DNA of 9,155 nucleotides from Mageeibacillus sp. UBA1257 (GTDB taxonomy: Bacteria > Bacillota > Clostridia > UBA1212 > UBA1257): assembly GCA_002308775.1 (NCBI GenBank), contig DBVT01000091.1, positions 4,375-13,529 of the forward strand. The letters run 5' to 3'. Position 1 is the first letter of the stretch. Each line of letters begins with the position of its first letter. Below are positions 5,385-9,155 of the stretch, piece by piece. The translations under genes were made by a program, and so were the position numbers. Below the pieces are notes generated by a model. That model was not told the origin of the DNA. It saw only the letters and a program-made list of their open reading frames with translations, and did no database searches.

Positions 5385-6293
5385 TCATATCCAGAACTTG
5401 TCCAGATTCATAACGCTGCTGCAGTCCATATACTCCTTAACGTATATTTGGGTGGCTTCTTCAAGCGTACAGTCGCTTCCGCTGTTCTTAAGCAGTATCG
5501 TGATGACGCGCGTAGGAACGATAAGGTCAAGCGTTTTAGCGGAGCTGCGGCTTCTGGCCATCGCGGCTACTATCTTTCTGACGTCAGCTCCCGCAAAGGT
5601 TTCCGTAAAGAATGCTGTTTCTTCTTTCTTACGTTTGTTTCTTGAATGGTTATGGAGAAGCCTGATACCGGTGGCAATAAGTAAAGACAAAGGCACGAGG
5701 GCAATGGCTGATGCCCACCACGGTACGTGCGTGGCGAATCCGTAGAAATCGTTCCATCCTCCGTTTTCTTCTCCGATAACAACGACCATAATAAAATATA
5801 TCACAGCGTAGATCAGAACAGGAACGATCGCGATGAGTGAATCCCAGAAACTCATATGTTTCTGGCTCATGAAAAAGCAGAAAGCGATCACTGCCAATAT
5901 AGGACATACTCCATGCAGGAAGAATCGCGATCCTGAAAAAATGAGCACGAATCCTTTGACCGGCGCAAGAATAAATAACGAAACAAGGAAAGTAAGCGCC
6001 ACTGATGTAACTCCCGCGTATACGACGTCAACTATCCATCTCGGAAGATAGTAGTTGTGCGTTCTGAGTCCGTCCATAGTATAAGGAATAACCATGGCCA
6101 TTGCTGCCGCGGCGAGGATATTCGAGTTTACCGTAAACATGCAGAAAGTGCGTATGCCCATATGGTCAAAGTTTTCATCGGCTATCGTCGTAAGGTTCAT
6201 AGTAACGCCGATACAGACGCAAACGACAACGATAAGCGCGCTGAACATCGCAAACAGGCACTCTCTTCGGGTGATCTTCATAACTCTATCCAT
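5385..6293 (-). CDS. Six-helix integral membrane protein, possibly Pr6Pr / FAR-17a/AIG1-like
   Basis: 302 residues. Six hydrophobic segments are visible, at about 13-33, 53-71, 87-110, 125-142, 151-173 and 193-212. A basic stretch follows (HNHSRNKRKK, 214-223), then a soluble, probably cytoplasmic tail of about 80 residues. FTVNSNILAAAAMA (53-66) and FLHGVCPILAVIAF (125-138) resemble the FTxxSN and LHxxxPxL segments I associate with bacterial Pr6Pr/FAR-17a/AIG1-type proteins, whose function is poorly known. This family call is tentative. The start ATG at 6293 has AAGGAG eight bases upstream, a better fit than the in-frame ATG at 6281. It has its own strong promoter (6368-6396) and terminator (5331-5349), so it is a single-gene unit. 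The soluble tail is longer than I would expect for a bare six-helix protein. Confidence 0.8.
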   Translation of the reverse strand: MDRVMKITRRECLFAMFSALIVVVCVCIGVTMNLTTIADENFDHMGIRTFCMFTVNSNILAAAAMAMVIPYTMDGLRTHNYYLPRWIVDVVYAGVTSVALTFLVSLFILAPVKGFVLIFSGSRFFLHGVCPILAVIAFCFFMSQKHMSFWDSLIAIVPVLIYAVIYFIMVVVIGEENGGWNDFYGFATHVPWWASAIALVPLSLLIATGIRLLHNHSRNKRKKEETAFFTETFAGADVRKIVAAMARSRSSAKTLDLIVPTRVITILLKNSGSDCTLEEATQIYVKEYMDCSSVMNLDKFWI

Positions 6294-6318
6294 GAGGTAT
6301 GCTCCTTTTCTTTTATTT

Positions 6319-6331
6319 AATGCAGTGCATT
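6319..6331. promoter_or_regulatory. Palindrome AATGCA-G-TGCATT in the leader of the membrane protein gene
   Basis: A perfect 6+1+6 dyad lies between the predicted transcription start (near 6361) and the ribosome binding site (6302-6307). Its position suits an operator for a repressor, but no regulator is known for it. Confidence 0.35.
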
Positions 6332-6367
6332 GCCGTCACAAAGGTCAATATTTTTATCTTCATTGAT

Positions 6368-6396
6368 AATATACATCATACAAACAAAGATGTCAA
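6368..6396 (-). promoter_or_regulatory. Strong sigma-A promoter of the membrane protein gene
   Basis: On the minus strand, -35 TTGACA (6396-6391) is perfect. -10 TATATT (6373-6368) matches at five of six positions, with 17 bp between them. It is the best-matched promoter pair in the window. Confidence 0.85.
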
Positions 6397-6453
6397 TAAA
6401 ACGTGCTTATGAGGATCGTAAAAGAGTCTGATTCGCAAGGGATAAATACCGCC

Positions 6454-6849
6454 TCAAAAATCCACCAAATAAATACCTATGGCGATCTTCGTAAATGAAC
6501 CTTTTTTCTCAATATCCTTTATTTTTGCAGCCAGCATTTTACCGGCGTCCATAAGTCTTGCAAAGATAATATTATCTTTTTCAGGGACATATCCGAGCTT
6601 TTTTTGACTCTCTGTTTTGATTATGATCGCATTGGAATCGAATTTGTTGTCCTCTCGGATAAGAGAGAGTTTGTCATCAACTTTTATCTCTTCGAGAACA
6701 GTTTGATCCTCCAGATGCGTCGTGCCCGCCACATACGAATCGAACAGATGGATCTCACGTATCAGCGGCTTCAGCATTTCATCGATTCCTTGCCGGCTGA
6801 TTGCCGACACCAGCTCGCTATCCTTATGTTCCGTTAACTCATTCGACAT
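6454..6849 (-). CDS. HIRAN-domain protein
   Basis: 131 residues. The HIRAN domain (Pfam PF08797) covers about residues 33-128. It includes FDSYVAGTTH (36-45), VDDKLSLIREDNKFDSNAI (57-75), KKLGYVPEKDN (83-93) and a final strand pair IAIGIYLVDF. In eukaryotic HLTF this fold binds 3' ends of single-stranded DNA; stand-alone bacterial HIRAN proteins have no settled role. The N-terminus (1-32) is a charged helix. The start is ATG 6849, because AAGGAGG (6861-6867) lies just upstream (11 bases, rather long). A longer reading from TTG 6873 would place that site inside the gene. The ATG overlaps the stop of the J-domain gene by 11 bases (ATGTCGAATGA), so translation is probably coupled. It is the last gene of a three-gene unit; no clear terminator follows. 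Confidence 0.8.
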   Translation of the reverse strand: MSNELTEHKDSELVSAISRQGIDEMLKPLIREIHLFDSYVAGTTHLEDQTVLEEIKVDDKLSLIREDNKFDSNAIIIKTESQKKLGYVPEKDNIIFARLMDAGKMLAAKIKDIEKKGSFTKIAIGIYLVDF

Positions 6850-7618
6850 AGAAATGCAGTCCTCCTTCCGCAATCATTTTGATGATGATCTCGCCGAGCT
6901 CTTTACGGTACTTCCTGTACCCCTCGGTTTCCTTGACGATCTCGTCTTTCTTTTTCTGCGCAGCCTCCTCATCCTCGACAAGATATTTAAGGGAATACGG
7001 CTCCGAACGTTTTATATCCTCGATCTCTGCCTTAAGATCTTCAATCTTATCTGAAATGTCAGGTATCTCAGCCTTTACGTCGTCGATCCCCAGATCCTTC
7101 AGGACTTTGCGGACCAGTACTTCCAGCTCAGCAAGCTCCTTTACGCTGTTCTTGCCGTAAGCGATAAGTATCCGCTGCCACAGTTCCTGCAGTTCCGGGG
7201 AGCGGTCTGTCTCGGGATTCAGATCCGGATGGATCAGCTTCGCGAGCTTGCGATACAGCTCTTTCGAACGCTTCGCTTCGTATGCAGAAGAAGTTCCTGC
7301 TTCTTTCGCGAGCTTGTTATCCTGCGTCATTTTTTTGAGGTTTTCGTAATACTCGGCCATTTCGCGGTCAAGAAATTCCTGCATGGCTTTCGCATCTGCT
7401 TTGCCGCCGTGATTGATGACGCTTTGGTAAAACGCGATCGTTTTTTTACACTTTATGCACTCTATTTTTTCTTCGTAGTTCTCGGTGATCAGTTCGCCGA
7501 ACATCTGAAGATAAACGGTCCAGATCTGACCGCCTTCTTTGTTCAGCTGATCTCGCTCAATAATGAGCTTCTCATACTCGTCGTACTTTGATCCCGAACT
7601 TTTTAAAAGATCATCCAT
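6839..7618 (-). CDS. J-domain (DnaJ-like, HPD motif) protein with flanking helical regions
   Basis: 259 residues from ATG 7618 (260 from ATG 7621). A J-domain-like segment lies in the middle at about residues 117-165: KRSKELYRKLAKLIHPDLNP with His-Pro-Asp at 130-132, then ELQELWQRILIAYGKN. HPD is the tripeptide with which J-proteins stimulate Hsp70 ATPase, so a DnaK-type partner is expected, though none is in the window. The N-terminal part is helical and carries one CxxC (CIKC, 54-57), too little for the DnaJ zinc domain. The C-terminal part is strongly charged and probably coiled coil (KIEDLKAEIEDIKRSE). There is no Gly/Phe region, and the J segment is not at the N-terminus as in DnaJ. The start overlaps the Sel1 gene stop. 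ATG 7618 gives seven bases after GAGG, while ATG 7621 gives only four, so 7618 is slightly preferred. Confidence 0.75.
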   Translation of the reverse strand: MDDLLKSSGSKYDEYEKLIIERDQLNKEGGQIWTVYLQMFGELITENYEEKIECIKCKKTIAFYQSVINHGGKADAKAMQEFLDREMAEYYENLKKMTQDNKLAKEAGTSSAYEAKRSKELYRKLAKLIHPDLNPETDRSPELQELWQRILIAYGKNSVKELAELEVLVRKVLKDLGIDDVKAEIPDISDKIEDLKAEIEDIKRSEPYSLKYLVEDEEAAQKKKDEIVKETEGYRKYRKELGEIIIKMIAEGGLHFYVE

Positions 7619-8496
7619 CATAATACCTCAAAATCGTACAGTTCCTCATAACGCGTTGTCAGCAGTTCGCCGTCCAGCTCCGCTTTCTTGAAGAAATCAT
7701 CAACATCCCGGAACCATTTGTCGTCAAAACGGATCGCCGGTTCTCCGTCTTCTTTTACAGATTCAACTTCATGAGCCTTATCTTCAAACCAAAAGCTGAC
7801 TTTTGCAGGATTTTGGAGAATGTAATACAGATCATACAGTTCGAAGTAATCGGGATCAAATTCACGAAGCTTGTAAATGTCCCAGATCGTCCATTTCATG
7901 ATATTCAGGTTCCCGAAAAACGGGTTAACTCTGATTCGCTGAGCAAGGAAATCCCGGGCAATATCGTAAAGACGAAGCGCCTCGTCAACGTTGCCCTCGT
8001 CCGAACGGATCCCGGCAAGTCTCGTGAAAATCTCCGGCAGCGGATCTTCCAGCATACGTGCGTCTTTGACTTTCGGATACAACTCCTCAATGATGGATCT
8101 GTATTTTTCAAAATCCTTTTCTACGTAGTATCCGTTCTTGTACATGTCGGCGATCTTATAAGAAGATGTCAGATCTCCCTTTTCGTATCCGCGGCAAAAG
8201 CACTCGTATGCTTTCTTATAATCCACGTGTCCCGTTCTTCCGTAGTACCAGATATACCCCAGGCACTGATAGGCATCTTCGAGGTCATATGCAGCCGCCA
8301 TCTCATAGTAGCGAAGTGCAAGATCAAAACGCTTCCTGCCATAGTAATGTCCGCCGAGGCTCAGCATGACATCCGGATCCTTTTCCGTCTCGATGATATA
8401 CTTCATGGATTCCGTATAGAGAAAGACCTGTTCGTCAGACGGATTCTTCAGTTTATAAAAATCTATAAATGTCTTCCATGCGGTTTTGCTGTCCAT
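7618..8496 (-). CDS. Sel1/TPR repeat protein
   Basis: 292 residues, mostly helical. At least three Sel1-type repeats are visible at about 41-72 (DVMLSLGGHYYGRKRFDLAL then RYYEMAAAYD), 73-108 (AYQCLGYIWYYGRTGHVDYK then KAYECFCRGYEKGD) and 109-143 (SSYKIADMYKNGYYVEKDFE). A further TPR-like hairpin is at 155-185 (IFTRLAGIRSDEGNVDEALR). Such repeats form a superhelical scaffold for protein-protein contacts. The C-terminal third (190-292) is rich in aromatic and acidic residues and was not recognised. There is no signal peptide, so it is probably cytoplasmic. The start ATG has AAGGAGG five bases upstream. It is the first gene of the Sel1 / J-domain / HIRAN unit, and its TGA overlaps the start of the J-domain gene. 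Confidence 0.85.
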   Translation of the reverse strand: MDSKTAWKTFIDFYKLKNPSDEQVFLYTESMKYIIETEKDPDVMLSLGGHYYGRKRFDLALRYYEMAAAYDLEDAYQCLGYIWYYGRTGHVDYKKAYECFCRGYEKGDLTSSYKIADMYKNGYYVEKDFEKYRSIIEELYPKVKDARMLEDPLPEIFTRLAGIRSDEGNVDEALRLYDIARDFLAQRIRVNPFFGNLNIMKWTIWDIYKLREFDPDYFELYDLYYILQNPAKVSFWFEDKAHEVESVKEDGEPAIRFDDKWFRDVDDFFKKAELDGELLTTRYEELYDFEVL

Positions 8497-8530
8497 ATGA
8501 ACCTCCTTCCCGAAAGCTGTTCGCGAATGT

Positions 8531-8545
8531 GCGCCGGACCGGCGC
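8531..8545 (-). repeat. GC-rich hairpin in the 5' leader of the Sel1 unit
   Basis: GCGCCGG and CCGGCGC flank one base, giving a perfect 7-bp stem. It lies 22 bases upstream of the Sel1 ribosome binding site. Its half CCGGC (8539-8543) can instead pair with GCCGG (8556-8560), so two exclusive folds are possible. Confidence 0.5.
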
Positions 8546-8717
8546 TTTTCCTTCGGCCGGATCTATTCTTCTTTCCACCTTACGACTTTATTCTATACTG
8601 CAGCCTGTCCGAATAATGGGACTTTATACTACAGGGTGATGTCCCTGCCGTATTCTTCGTTCCGCACCACATTTTTACGTATTACACGAGTGGTTTACTT
8701 TTCGATCCTTCTTGCGA

Positions 8718-8726
8718 TGCTATAAT
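8718..8726 (+). promoter_or_regulatory. Extended -10 promoter of the acetyltransferase gene
   Basis: TGCTATAAT is a perfect -10 (8721-8726) with the TGn extension. The -35 region (CTTTTC, 17 bp upstream) is poor, as is usual for extended -10 promoters. The ATG follows at 8766. Confidence 0.65.
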
Positions 8727-8765
8727 GAAATCACAGGATCGGGGGAACAAACTGACGGAGGAAAA

Positions 8766-9155
8766 ATGCAGATCATTCATTACTCGAAAGAAAAGAACAA
8801 AGAATACTGGATCAATGAGATCAGTAAAAGTAAATGGCGCGCGGCTTCATTTCTGGCGGGTCTTCTTCGCGAGGATAAACTGAAAGAAAGTTTCGGTGAA
8901 AATGCGGAACTTCTGCTTCTTGCCGACGGCGGAAAACTGGTCTCTTTTTGCACATATGCCGAACACGATGAAGTCTCCGACAGAAGTCTTATGCCCTGGG
9001 CAGGATTCGTATTCACATTCCCGGAATTCCGCGGGCAAAGGCGTATCGGAAAGCTCCTCGAGTATGTCTATGCGCTCGCGAAAAAGGACGGATACAAGAC
9101 ACTTTATATCTCAACCGGGGAAGTCGGACTTTATGAAAAATACGGTTTTACCTAC
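8766..9155 (+). CDS. GNAT-family N-acetyltransferase (3' truncated)
   Basis: The gene starts at ATG 8766, with GGAGG (8757-8761) four bases upstream, and runs off the window after 130 codons without a stop. The order of elements is that of GNAT acetyltransferases. An N-terminal helix pair (about 8-41) is followed by strand ELLLLADGGKLVSFCTYAE (48-66) and strand AGFVFTFPEFRG (79-90). The acetyl-CoA pyrophosphate loop R92-R-I-G95-K-L matches R/QxxGxG/A except for Leu at the last position. After it come helix LLEYVYALAKKDGY (97-110), strand TLYIST (112-117) and the late GNAT signature GLYEKYGFTY (121-130). The acceptor substrate is unknown. It is transcribed away from the Sel1 unit from the extended -10 promoter. 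Only a short C-terminal part should be missing. Confidence 0.85.
   Translation, partial: MQIIHYSKEKNKEYWINEISKSKWRAASFLAGLLREDKLKESFGENAELLLLADGGKLVSFCTYAEHDEVSDRSLMPWAGFVFTFPEFRGQRRIGKLLEYVYALAKKDGYKTLYISTGEVGLYEKYGFTY

Larger units (their letters stand above)
8497..8765. other. Divergent intergenic region between the Sel1 unit and the acetyltransferase gene
   Basis: 269 bp without a gene. On the Sel1 side are a 7+1+7 GC palindrome (8531-8545), an 8-bp palindrome TTCGCGAA (8520-8527) and an alternative partner GCCGG (8556-8560) for part of the GC stem. Further in is an imperfect direct repeat (GACTTTAT-TCT-ATACTGCAG at 8584-8603 and GACTTTATACTACAG at 8620-8634). A small hairpin CAGGG/CCCTG (8632-8636/8643-8647) follows. 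No convincing -35/-10 pair for the Sel1 unit was found; TATAGAAT (minus, 8596-8589) is the best -10 candidate. Confidence 0.5.

Noticed and set aside
7771..8616. Plus-strand open frame of about 281 codons opposite the Sel1 gene.
   Set aside because: It is a shadow of the Sel1 repeat coding sequence, with no ribosome binding site. Its length reflects the codon usage of the real gene.
8780..9016. Minus-strand open frame opposite the acetyltransferase.
   Set aside because: It is antisense to a clear GNAT sequence, Ser/Arg-rich and without a ribosome binding site.

Overview
The window looks like chromosomal DNA of a Bacillota bacterium, probably a gut or rumen Clostridia. The reasons are strong AAGGAGG-type ribosome binding sites, sigma-A promoters with TATAAT -10 boxes, short intrinsic terminators, moderate G+C by eye, and protein families I associate with Clostridia. 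No tRNA, rRNA, CRISPR array, insertion sequence or phage gene was seen. Nearly all genes lie on the minus strand. The exceptions are a truncated gene at each end, both on the plus strand.

Layout from left to right. (1) 1-417 (+) is the C-terminal part of a small membrane protein. It converges on (2) a stand-alone group II-like reverse transcriptase (RT) at 428-1633 (-). In front of the RT lies about 250 nt without genes (1634-1884) that is rich in inverted repeats. Upstream of that are a small protein with a possible nuclease-like fold (1885-2415, -) and a 20-codon ORF (2428-2490, -). A near-consensus promoter at 2553-2581 drives this set. (3) A two-sided terminator (2585-2611) separates it from an L-arabinose/L-fucose isomerase family enzyme (2630-4051, -), which has its own promoter and a 5' leader with several dyads. 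(4) A methyltetrahydrofolate:corrinoid methyltransferase-like protein (4334-5137, -) has its own terminator. Just upstream of it is a 35-codon stretch that looks coding but has no start. (5) A six-helix membrane protein (5385-6293, -) has a strong TTGACA/TATATT promoter. (6) Three tightly coupled genes (8496 down to 6454, -) encode a Sel1/TPR repeat protein, a J-domain (HPD) protein and a HIRAN-domain protein. (7) A GNAT acetyltransferase (8766 to the end, +) is transcribed divergently and cut by the window edge.

Two sets deserve attention. The first is the RT unit: 20-aa ORF, possible nuclease-like protein, structured gap, RT. It has the layout of a retroelement-derived system with an RNA partner, but the RT lacks retron hallmarks and I cannot assign it to a named class. 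The second is the Sel1 / J-domain / HIRAN unit. Its overlapping genes imply co-production, and it combines a protein-interaction scaffold, an Hsp70 co-chaperone motif and a DNA-end-binding fold. I know of no described function for that combination. The metabolic genes between them appear to be separate transcription units.
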